Source of the DNA: Hyphomicrobiales bacterium
GTDB taxonomy: Bacteria > Pseudomonadota > Alphaproteobacteria > Rhizobiales > Hyphomicrobiaceae
Assembly: GCA_017304275.1 (NCBI GenBank)
Contig: JAFKKW010000383.1
Location: 1-8,915, forward strand
DNA: 8,915 nucleotides
Direction: 5' to 3'
This document shows positions 1 to 5,190 of the stretch, in pieces. Position 1 is the stretch's first letter. The number at the start of each line of letters is the position of its first letter. The notes beneath the pieces were generated by a model, which was not told where the DNA came from, ran no database searches, and was given only the letters and a program-made list of their open reading frames with translations. The position numbers were made by a program, and so were the translations under genes.

Positions 1-732
1 GACTTCCACTCGGCAACGGGGGCATTGGGGGGCGCGGGGCTTACCCTGATCAGCCCGGGCGAGAAAGCGATCCTGCGCTTCAAGGCAACCAAGGCCGGCG
101 TGTTCGTCTATCATTGCGCGCCACCCGGCATGGTGCCGTGGCACGTCACCGCCGGTATGAACGGCGCCATTATGGTGCTGCCGCGCGAGGGGCTAACCGA
201 CGGCAAGGGCAAGGAGCTTCCCTACGATCGCGTCTACTACGTCGGCGAGCAGGACTTCTACGTTGCGCGGGACGCGGAGGGCAACTTCAAGAAATACGAG
301 ACGATCGGCGAAGCCTACGCCGATACGGTGGCCGTCATGCGCACTCTGACGCCGAGCCACGTGGTGTTCAACGGCGCGGTGGGGGCGCTCACCGGCGACA
401 ACGCGCTGAAGGCCGCAGTCGGCGAGCGCGTGCTGATCGTGCATTCGCAGGCCAACCGCGATACGCGTCCGCATCTCATCGGCGGGCATGGCGACTACGT
501 CTGGCAGACGGGCAAGTTCCACAATCCGCCGGATGTGGATCAGGAGACCTGGTTCATTCCGGGCGGCACTGCCGGCGCGGCCTACTACACGTTCCAGCAG
601 CCCGGCGTCTACGCCTACGTAAACCACAACCTGATCGAAGCCTTCGAGCTCGGCGCCGCGGCGCACTTCACCGTCACCGGCGACTGGAACGACGACCTGA
701 TGACATCCGTGCTGGCTCCGTCAGGGAGTTGA
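1..732 (+). CDS. nirK: Copper-containing nitrite reductase NirK, 3' part (5' end outside window)
   Basis: Periplasmic trimeric cupredoxin enzyme that reduces nitrite to nitric oxide, the defining step of denitrification. The reading frame is open from base 1; the TTG at 25 is only an internal codon. Seen in the sequence: DFHSATGALGG at the very start, giving the catalytic Asp (Asp98 in Alcaligenes numbering) and type-2 copper His100 (codon 7-9). YHC..PWH..GM gives His135 of type 2 (112-114) and type-1 ligands Cys136 (115-117), His145 (142-144) and Met150 (157-159). RPHLIGGHGDYVW carries active-site His255 (472-474), and VNHNLIEAFELG carries type-2 His306 (625-627). All expected ligands in the visible part are intact. 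About 97 residues of N-terminus (signal peptide and type-1 ligand His95) lie upstream. The spacing and motifs fit class I NirK of alphaproteobacteria. It stops at TGA 730-732, 94 bp before nirV, probably the same operon. Confidence 0.97.
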   Translation, partial: DFHSATGALGGAGLTLISPGEKAILRFKATKAGVFVYHCAPPGMVPWHVTAGMNGAIMVLPREGLTDGKGKELPYDRVYYVGEQDFYVARDAEGNFKKYETIGEAYADTVAVMRTLTPSHVVFNGAVGALTGDNALKAAVGERVLIVHSQANRDTRPHLIGGHGDYVWQTGKFHNPPDVDQETWFIPGGTAGAAYYTFQQPGVYAYVNHNLIEAFELGAAAHFTVTGDWNDDLMTSVLAPSGS

Positions 733-752
733 TTCATCGCCGGGACGAAGTC

Positions 753-773
753 GCCGCCGGGCCATCCGGCGGC
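753..773 (+). other. GC-rich stem-loop between nirK and nirV
   Basis: A perfect 8-bp inverted repeat, GCCGCCGG / CCGGCGGC, with a 5-nt GCCAT loop, begins 20 bp after the nirK stop. No T-run follows, so it is not a typical intrinsic terminator. It could stabilise the 3' end of a processed nirK mRNA or partly attenuate nirV. The structure is seen; the role is inferred. Confidence 0.45.
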
Positions 774-826
774 GGCGTACCGATCCCGGACGTCCCGATC
801 CGCCCGCCCTGTACTCGGAGACCGTC

Positions 827-1738
827 ATGACCGCGCTTTCCCCGCGATTCGAACTGTCGTGGCCGTTCCTCGTGGTGGCGCCGCTGCTGGCGGTCCTGAT
901 CGCCGGCGGGTATGCGCTCAAGGCGAGCTTCGTCGATGGCGCATCGAACGGCATCGTTGCGAGCGGGCCGCAAACGATCACCATCGCGCCCCGCACATTC
1001 AGCTATCGCGCGCCCGGCGAATATACCCGCGGCGGCTACGCGGTCGACGCGCCGATGCTCACCATCTCGGCGACACAACCGCTCACGATCATGAAGCATC
1101 AGGTTGCGAAGAGGGACTATGCGCGCTGCGTCGCGGACGGGGCCTGCGCGCCGCCGGAGCCCGAGTTTTCTACGCCGGACACGCACGACATGCCCGCGAC
1201 AGGCATCAATTACGCCGATGCGCATGCCTATGCGGCGTGGCTCAGCCGGCAGACCGGCGAGATCTGGACGCTGCCGACGGACGAGCAACTCGCCTTCGCG
1301 GCTGGCTCACGCTTTCCCGATGATGCGCTCGGCAGGGTCGGCGGTACCAGTCGCGCCGACCGCTGGCTCGAGACCTATCGCCGCGAGACGGCTCGCAACG
1401 CGGCTCGGGCCCCGGTTCCGAAGCCGCTCGGCGCGTTCGGCGAGAACGAATTCGGACTGACCGATTTCGGGGGAAACGTGTGGGAATGGACCACGACCTG
1501 TTATCGCCGCATCGCGCTCGAGCGGGCGGATCAGATCGCGGACGAGGGCACCACCTGCGGCGTTCAGCTCGTCGCAGGCCAGCATCGAGCGGCCATGGTA
1601 TTTTTTGTGCGCAATCCCAAAGGTGGCGGATGCGCGGTCGGCGCCCCGCCCGACAACCTAGGCTTCCGCCTGGTCAAGGACACGCGATGGTACGCGCCCC
1701 TGCTGGTCGCGTTGCGCACGCGGGGACTGTTGCCCTAG
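827..1738 (+). CDS. nirV: NirV, FGE/SUMF1-fold protein linked to nirK
   Basis: A 303-residue protein of the NirV family, commonly encoded directly after nirK; its biochemical role is not settled. Residues 13-31 form one hydrophobic segment (membrane anchor or uncleaved signal) after a short N-terminus, so the rest is probably periplasmic. Residues about 85-283 resemble the formylglycine-generating-enzyme (SUMF1) fold: MKHQVAKRDYARC near the front, MPATGINYADAHAYAAWLS, WTLPTDEQLAFAA, GENEFGLTDFGGNVWEWT and a closing NLGFRLV. The catalytic cysteine pair of true FGE is not found where expected: that stretch reads GQHRAAMVFFVRNP. A redox or modifying role like that of FGE is therefore doubtful; cysteines at 101, 107, 225, 244 and 269 could form disulfides. 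ATG 827 was chosen because GGAG at 817-820 is well placed and the anchor follows at once. It stops at TAG 1736-1738. Confidence 0.88.
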   Translation: MTALSPRFELSWPFLVVAPLLAVLIAGGYALKASFVDGASNGIVASGPQTITIAPRTFSYRAPGEYTRGGYAVDAPMLTISATQPLTIMKHQVAKRDYARCVADGACAPPEPEFSTPDTHDMPATGINYADAHAYAAWLSRQTGEIWTLPTDEQLAFAAGSRFPDDALGRVGGTSRADRWLETYRRETARNAARAPVPKPLGAFGENEFGLTDFGGNVWEWTTTCYRRIALERADQIADEGTTCGVQLVAGQHRAAMVFFVRNPKGGGCAVGAPPDNLGFRLVKDTRWYAPLLVALRTRGLLP

Positions 1739-1844
1739 GGGCCAGCGCGACACCAAGGACATCCCCTCGGGAGCGGGCGCGCTGTCTCGCCCTCTCGCGG
1801 CATGATAGGCTCGAAAGACCAACTGCCTGCGAGGCCCCCTGGTC
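1739..1844 (+). other. Short intergenic spacer nirV to crp/fnr-type gene
   Basis: 106 bp with no gene. I see no convincing sigma70 -35/-10 pair and no Fnr/NnrR-type dyad (TTG-N8-CAA). A weak GGGCG/CGCCC inverted repeat is present but has no T-run. The regulator may be read through from nirK-nirV or have a weak promoter here. Confidence 0.3.
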
Positions 1845-2540
1845 GTGAAAATTGACCGGACCATCATCGGGTCGCTCCCCGTGTTCGAAAGGATGAGCGA
1901 TGCCGACCTCGACAACTTCCTGGATCACGCGTCGCCGCGGCGCGTGCTTCAAGGAGAGACGGTGTTCAAGCAGGGCCAGCAGGCGGAGAGCTTCTATCTG
2001 CTTCTCGACGGACGGCTCAAAGTGACTCAGGTCACCGGCGACGGACAGCAGGTCATCGTCCGGGTGGTCCATCCCGGCGAGTTGTTCGGGTTCGCCATAG
2101 CGCTGCAGCGAACGGACTATCCCGGCACGGCGATGGCGGCGACGGACAGTGTCGTTCTGTCATGGCCCAGCGAGATCTGGCCGCAGTTCGTCGAGCAGAA
2201 CCGCCGCCTCGCCGCGAGCGCCATCCAGACCATGGGCCGGCAACTCGAGGAAGCCCATACCCGTATCCGGGAAATGTCGACACAGGAGGTCGAGCGGCGC
2301 GTCGCCCATGCCATCCTGCGCCTCTCGCTTCTGGCGGGGCGCAAAGAGGAAAGCGGCATTCAGATCGCCTTTCCGATCTCGCGTCAGGATATTGCCGAGA
2401 TGACGGGGACGACGCTGCATACCGTCTCACGCATCCTCAGCGCCTGGGAAACGCGGGGCCTCGTCGCGTGCGGGCGCCAGAAGGTGCTCGTCCGCGACTC
2501 GTGTCGCCTGTCGCGCCTAGCCGCGGGCCAACAGGACTGA
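1845..2540 (+). CDS. Crp/Fnr-family transcriptional regulator (NnrR/Dnr-like candidate)
   Basis: A 231-residue DNA-binding regulator. Residues about 8-120 form the cyclic-nucleotide-binding-like beta roll (LPVFERMSDADLDNFLDH, then GETVFKQGQQAESFYLLLDGRL and HPGELFGF). Residues about 121-150 form the dimer helix, and 177-207 the winged helix (FPISRQDIAEMTG, TTLHTVSRIL, then WETRGLV). The only cysteines, 209 and 220, lie at the C-terminus, so the N-terminal Fe-S cluster of oxygen-sensing Fnr is absent. The cassette reads YPGTAMAAT instead of the Arg-Ser cAMP contact of Crp. In the recognition helix Ser195 and Arg196 match Fnr, but His192 replaces the usual Glu. Its place behind nirK-nirV suggests control of nitrite/NO respiration (inferred). 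GTG 1845 was chosen because the N-terminus then has family length; the ribosome site is weak (GAGG 1831-1834). A later ATG at about 1893 would cut into the fold. Confidence 0.85.
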   Translation: MKIDRTIIGSLPVFERMSDADLDNFLDHASPRRVLQGETVFKQGQQAESFYLLLDGRLKVTQVTGDGQQVIVRVVHPGELFGFAIALQRTDYPGTAMAATDSVVLSWPSEIWPQFVEQNRRLAASAIQTMGRQLEEAHTRIREMSTQEVERRVAHAILRLSLLAGRKEESGIQIAFPISRQDIAEMTGTTLHTVSRILSAWETRGLVACGRQKVLVRDSCRLSRLAAGQQD

Positions 2541-3080
2541 GGCGTCTCGCGATCCGTGGACGATAGGTTGCGAAGGACGTGAGCCACGCCCACTCCGCGC
2601 TGCCGCGCCAGGGTGGCGGACCATGCGCATCGCCGTCTACGCCGGATGGGCCACCGATCCTCATCCCAACGGTCCCATAGACGACCAACTCGCCTGTGCC
2701 GCGAGACTACGTCGACCGCGCCATCAGCGGGGGTTTTGGCCGTAATGCCGGAGCAGGAATGCTCCGCGACCGAAAAGTCGGGAGGGATGGTACCGCCTCC
2801 CCGGTGCAGCCGATACCGCCCGACTGACCCGATCCTGTTCAGACTGAGCGCGTGACGCCCTTTGCTTTGAGACATGAGGAGTCCCGAAATTGCCGTCTAA
2901 GGAAAGGCAGCTTGACCGAGGAAGCAGACCTGGACTAGCGATCAGAGGGTCGCTCGTACCCACACCCGTTTCGTCCGCTTCTAACCCGGGTTTCGCCGTC
3001 ACGTCATGCCTGGCTTGCGGTCATTTGCAGGGCGAAGAAATTTCGTGCTAAGGGGCTCCCGCCTCTGATCGAGCGAACGG
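2541..3080. other. Gene-poor junction between denitrification and nitrate-assimilation modules
   Basis: 540 bp without an intact gene. Bases 2623-2800 hold a recombinase remnant, listed separately. In 2801-3080 I find no ORF with family resemblance, no tRNA and no terminator. A small GGGT/ACCC stem near 2945-2960 and an AACCCGGGTT palindrome near 2980-2990 are the only structures noticed. The nasT promoter must lie towards the right end. TTGCAG (3025-3030) with CTAAGG (about 3048-3053) is the best sigma70-like pair, and it is weak. Confidence 0.6.
2623..2800 (+). pseudogene. Degenerate N-terminal fragment of a serine recombinase (resolvase/invertase type)
   Basis: Reading from ATG 2623 gives MRIAVYAGWATDPHP, then GPIDDQLAC, which resembles the catalytic N-terminus of serine recombinases (typical form MRIAVYARYSTDxQ, then SIDDQLRLC). 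Near 2697-2702 the frame shifts: the first frame runs on to TAA at 2743-2745. The continuation is found in the frame starting at 2705, DYVDRAISGGFGR followed by GMLRDRKVGRDG. This matches the family pattern DxAISGAS..RPGIQ.LL.D...GRFD, and that frame stops at TGA 2825-2827. Catalytic residues are gone: the Arg and Ser of YARYST are Gly and Ala here. No trace of the rest of a recombinase follows. It is probably the scar of an integrated element. The motif match is seen by eye in two frames; the family call is moderately sure, non-functionality is sure. Confidence 0.62.
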
Positions 3081-3689
3081 ATGCCCGAACAAGAAACGAC
3101 TCTCTCCATTCTGATCATCGATGAGAACCGGCTAAGGGCTGCCGTCATCGAGGATGGACTGCGCGATGCGGGGTACTCGAAACTCACCGTCGTCCACGAC
3201 ATCGTGGGCATCGCGCGGCGCATTGCCGACATCTCGCCTGACGTCATCGTCATCGATCTTGAGAACCCAAACCGCGACGTGTTGGAAAGCATGTTCCAGC
3301 TTTCGCGCGCCGTGAAGCGGCCGATCGCCATGTTTGTTGACCGTTCCGACCAGGCGGCGATCGAGGCGGCGGTGGACGCCGGCGTATCAGCCTATGTCGT
3401 CGACGGTTTGAAGCGCGAGCGCGTGAAGCCGATCCTGGATATGGCCATCAGCCGCTTCAATGCATTTGCGCGTATGGCGCGCGAGCTCGAGGAAGCGCGC
3501 TCACAGATCGAAAGCCGCAAGCTCGTCGATCGCGCCAAAGGCATCCTGATGAAGACGCGGGGTATTTCCGAGGCGGACGCCTACGCGCTGCTGCGCAAGA
3601 CCGCCATGAACCAGAACCGGAAGATTTCCGAGATTGCAGAGAGCTTGATCACGGCCGCCGGCCTGCTGGCTCCGCCGGAGGAGACATGA
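3081..3689 (+). CDS. nasT: NasT, ANTAR-domain transcription antiterminator for nitrate assimilation
   Basis: A 202-residue cytoplasmic RNA-binding regulator. Residues about 8-125 form a receiver-like domain (ILIIDENRLRAAVIEDGL; Asp59 in DVIVIDLENP at the usual phosphorylation position). The conserved receiver Lys position reads YVVDGL, as expected of a pseudo-receiver not driven by a kinase. Residues about 128-146 form a connecting helix, and 141-195 the ANTAR domain: SRKLVDRAKGILMKTRGIS, then ADAYALLRKTAMNQNRKISEIAESL. In the known system NasT is held by NasS without nitrate or nitrite, and once released binds leader RNA and prevents termination. Its likely target is the leader at 5033-5153. 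The 3' end overlaps nasS by 4 bp (ATGA), so the two are translationally coupled, fitting a fixed ratio between sensor and effector. The start has no strong ribosome site (GAGCG at 3071-3075 is the best). Alphaproteobacterial NasT proteins have this length. Confidence 0.95.
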   Translation: MPEQETTLSILIIDENRLRAAVIEDGLRDAGYSKLTVVHDIVGIARRIADISPDVIVIDLENPNRDVLESMFQLSRAVKRPIAMFVDRSDQAAIEAAVDAGVSAYVVDGLKRERVKPILDMAISRFNAFARMARELEEARSQIESRKLVDRAKGILMKTRGISEADAYALLRKTAMNQNRKISEIAESLITAAGLLAPPEET

Positions 3690-4906
3690 GCGAGCGCCGT
3701 TCATACGAGATCGTCGCCGGCTTCATGCCGCTGCTCGACAGCGCCATCCTTGTTGCAGCCAAGGAGAAGGGATTCGCCGCCGCGGAAGGCATAGATCTGA
3801 CGCTCGTTCGCGAAACCTCTTGGGCCAACATCCGGGACCGCATGGCTGTCGGCCATTTCCAGGTTGCCCACATGCTCGCCCCCATGCCGATCGCGGCCAA
3901 CCTCGGCCTGACGCCGCTTGCCGCGAAGACGATTGCGCCCATCGCCCTCGGCCTTGGAGGTAACGCGATCACGGTGTCGCAAGCCCTGTGGGGCCGGATG
4001 GCCGCGCATGGCGCCAAGGCAGATCTCGATCCCGCGTCCGTGGGGCGCGCGCTACGGAGCACAATCGCGGACCGGAGTGATGTGACGCCACGCTTTGCCG
4101 TCGTCCACCCCTTCTCGGGGCACAATTACGAGCTCCGCTACTGGCTCGCAGCCTGCGGGATAGATCCCGAGCGCGACCTCGAGATCGTGTACGTGCCACC
4201 GCCATTGATGGCGGACGCACTTCGGAGCGAAACCATCGATGGCTACTGCGTCGGTGAGCCCTGGAGCACGGCGGCAACAGAGGATGGCATTGGCCGGATC
4301 GTCACGGTGAAGGCAGCGCTGTGGCGCTCGAGCCCGGAGAAAGTTATGGGCGCGGCGGCGGATTGGGCTGAACGCGAACCCGAAGCGCTGGCGGCATTGC
4401 TGCGCGCCCTGTGCCGTTCTGCGCAGTGGTGCGCGTCTCCTCAGAACCATCGTGAGCTTGCGGAGATCCTGGCCGCACGCGCGTTCATCGATCGTCCGGC
4501 TGATTGGATGCTGTACGGCCTTTCCGGCAATCTCGATGTTGGTGGAGGCGAGATCCGGCACGCAGACGACTTCTTCGTGCCCTTTGCCAAGGCCGCCACG
4601 TTCCCGTGGAAGAGCCATGCTCTGTGGTTCTATTCGCAGATGGTGCGTTGGGGACAGGTCGCGCATACGGCCGACAACGCGGCCATTGCACGCGAGACCT
4701 ATCGGCCCGATCTCTACCGCGGCGCGCTAAAGCCACTCGGCGTCGCGCTTCCGTCCGCAAATGCCAAGGTGGAGGGCGCTCTCGTAACGCCGACGCCGGT
4801 CGGATCGGTTGGCGCAAGCCTCACGCTCGGGCCGGATGGGTTCTTCGATGGCGCGCTGTTCGATCCGGATCGCCTGGACGCCTACATCGAAGCCCAGAAG
4901 CGATAG
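3686..4906 (+). CDS. nasS: NasS, cytoplasmic nitrate/nitrite sensor
   Basis: A 406-residue protein of the NrtA/CmpA nitrate-binding family. It has no signal peptide (starts MSERRSYEIVAGFMPLLDSA), which separates the cytoplasmic sensor NasS from secreted transporter-binding proteins. Family motifs: FMPLLDSAILVAAKEKGF at the N-terminus, ETSWANIRDRMAVG, HMLAPMPIAANLGL, then HPFSGHNYELRYWLAACG around ligand-pocket residue His146, followed by YCVGEPW. Known role: it forms a complex with NasT and releases it when nitrate or nitrite binds, switching on the transporter and reductase genes. It starts inside nasT (ATGA overlap, 3686-3689) with a strong GGAGGAG at 3677-3683. It stops at TAG 4904-4906 and is followed by the regulatory leader of nasA. 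A periplasmic ABC substrate-binding role is unlikely, as no permease or ATPase gene is near and there is no export signal. Confidence 0.93.
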   Translation: MSERRSYEIVAGFMPLLDSAILVAAKEKGFAAAEGIDLTLVRETSWANIRDRMAVGHFQVAHMLAPMPIAANLGLTPLAAKTIAPIALGLGGNAITVSQALWGRMAAHGAKADLDPASVGRALRSTIADRSDVTPRFAVVHPFSGHNYELRYWLAACGIDPERDLEIVYVPPPLMADALRSETIDGYCVGEPWSTAATEDGIGRIVTVKAALWRSSPEKVMGAAADWAEREPEALAALLRALCRSAQWCASPQNHRELAEILAARAFIDRPADWMLYGLSGNLDVGGGEIRHADDFFVPFAKAATFPWKSHALWFYSQMVRWGQVAHTADNAAIARETYRPDLYRGALKPLGVALPSANAKVEGALVTPTPVGSVGASLTLGPDGFFDGALFDPDRLDAYIEAQKR

Positions 4907-4919
4907 GCGAGGCGTGCAC

Positions 4920-4936
4920 TGCACAAACTTTGTGCC
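4920..4936 (+). promoter_or_regulatory. NtrC (NRI)-like binding site
   Basis: TGCACAAACTTTGTGCC contains a perfect dyad GCACAAA-C-TTTGTGC. It keeps the GCAC-N7-GTGC frame of NtrC sites; the well-known E. coli glnA site is TGCACCAACATGGTGCT. It lies 14 bp after the nasS stop and about 140 bp upstream of the start predicted from the sigma54-like element at 5042-5058, a normal enhancer distance. NtrC control of nitrate assimilation is common. Only one full site is seen, while NtrC enhancers often have two. As RNA it would form only a short stem without a T-run, so a terminator is less likely. Confidence 0.6.
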
Positions 4937-5032
4937 GCCATCGCTCAAATTGTCTATTCTTTGGCCTTGCTCAAGACCCTGCAACACGCGTATCCGTGTC
5001 CATAACAAGTTGATCCGGAGGTAATTTCTGCA

Positions 5033-5048
5033 GCGCTAACGTTGGCGC
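5033..5048 (+). promoter_or_regulatory. ANTAR target hairpin 1 (hexaloop AACGUU)
   Basis: Stem GCGCU / GGCGC (5 bp, last pair U-G) closes a six-base loop AACGUU, with A at loop position 1 and G at position 4. These are the conserved loop bases of RNA bound by ANTAR proteins. The apex CUAACGUUGG recurs as CUAACGAUGG in hairpin 2, 41 bases on, including the U-G closing pair. Likely ligand: NasT encoded at 3081-3689. Confidence 0.72.
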
Positions 5049-5058
5049 GCCTTTCGCT
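5042..5058 (+). promoter_or_regulatory. Sigma54 (RpoN) -24/-12 promoter-like element
   Basis: TTGGCGCGCCTTTCGCT matches the sigma54 consensus YTGGCACG-N4-TTGCW at 11 of 13 defined positions, with GG and GC exactly 12 bp apart. Predicted initiation is near 5068-5070. It overlaps the loop and 3' arm of ANTAR hairpin 1, so a transcript from here would lack that hairpin. It is the only correctly spaced GG-N10-GC that I found between 4936 and 5060. Promoter use is inferred; hairpin and promoter may not both be functional. Confidence 0.42.
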
Positions 5059-5071
5059 CTCGATCATCACA

Positions 5072-5091
5072 GGGGCCTAACGATGGGTCCC
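5072..5091 (+). promoter_or_regulatory. ANTAR target hairpin 2 (hexaloop AACGAU)
   Basis: A 7-bp stem GGGGCCU / GGGUCCC (one internal G-U and a closing U-G pair) holds a six-base loop AACGAU with the A1/G4 ANTAR signature. It lies 23 bases after hairpin 1 and 8 bases before the terminator stem, making the tandem-hairpin arrangement recognised by ANTAR antiterminators. The pairing does not share bases with the terminator stem. Confidence 0.75.
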
Positions 5092-5099
5092 AATCAGGC

Positions 5100-5162
5100 A
5101 AAGCCGCCGTTCGAGCCATTGCGCACCTGCGCAGGGGTTTGATCGGCGGCTTTTTTGTTTTT
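5100..5162 (+). terminator. Leader intrinsic terminator (attenuator) ahead of nasA
   Basis: A 10-bp stem AAAGCCGCCG / CGGCGGCTTT (5100-5109 with 5144-5153) continues, after one T-T mismatch, into seven more pairs (5111-5117 with 5136-5142, two of them G-U). A small inner stem GCGCA/TGCGC (5121-5132) lies at the top. The T-run TTTTTTGTTTTT (5151-5162) follows. It lies after the two hexaloop hairpins and before the nasA ribosome site, so it can only act as a conditional stop for nasA-nirB. It is the expected point of NasT antitermination. Confidence 0.88.
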
Positions 5163-5172
5163 CAGGTCCTAC

Positions 5173-5183
5173 GGGGTGGGAGA
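5173..5183 (+). promoter_or_regulatory. Ribosome-binding site of nasA (decides the start)
   Basis: GGGGTGGGAGA contains GGGAG (5178-5182), 8 bases before ATG 5191. The frame is open upstream to a TTG at 5155, but that codon lies inside the terminator T-run and has no ribosome site, so ATG 5191 is the start. Confidence 0.75.
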
Positions 5184-5190
5184 CCGATCG

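Larger units (their letters stand above)
4907..5190 (+). promoter_or_regulatory. Regulatory region and untranslated leader of nasA-nirB
   Basis: 284 bp between nasS and nasA with no coding potential. In order it holds an NtrC-like dyad, a weak TTG-N8-CAA dyad (4961-4974), two ANTAR-type hexaloop hairpins with a sigma54-like element over the first, an intrinsic terminator, and the nasA ribosome-binding site. This is the expected layout of a NasT-controlled attenuator, with possible nitrogen-starvation control by NtrC. Individual elements are listed separately. Confidence 0.85.

Noticed and set aside
957..973. TTGCG...CGCAA inverted repeat resembling an NnrR site
   Set aside because: The half-sites are 7 bp apart instead of 4, and it lies inside nirV coding sequence.
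2384..2875. Minus-strand open frame (163 codons) in the junction
   Set aside because: It overlaps the end of the Crp/Fnr gene and runs antisense to the recombinase remnant; no recognisable motif.
2941..2995. Short inverted repeats (GGGT/ACCC, AACCCGGGTT) as a possible terminator or attachment site
   Set aside because: Stems are short, no T-run follows, and no partner repeat was found in the window.
3011..3029. Sigma54-like TGGC...TTTGCA upstream of nasT
   Set aside because: GG and GC are 15 bp apart; sigma54 promoters need 12 bp, and this spacing is strict.
5017..5021. GGAGG in the nasA leader, suggesting a leader peptide
   Set aside because: No ATG, GTG or TTG at suitable spacing; the nearest TTG (5042) is 20 bp away and opens only 12 codons.
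5155..5190. Upstream TTG start that would add 12 residues to the nasA product
   Set aside because: The codon lies within the terminator T-run and lacks a ribosome-binding site; ATG 5191 has a well-spaced GGGAG and gives a normal NarK N-terminus.
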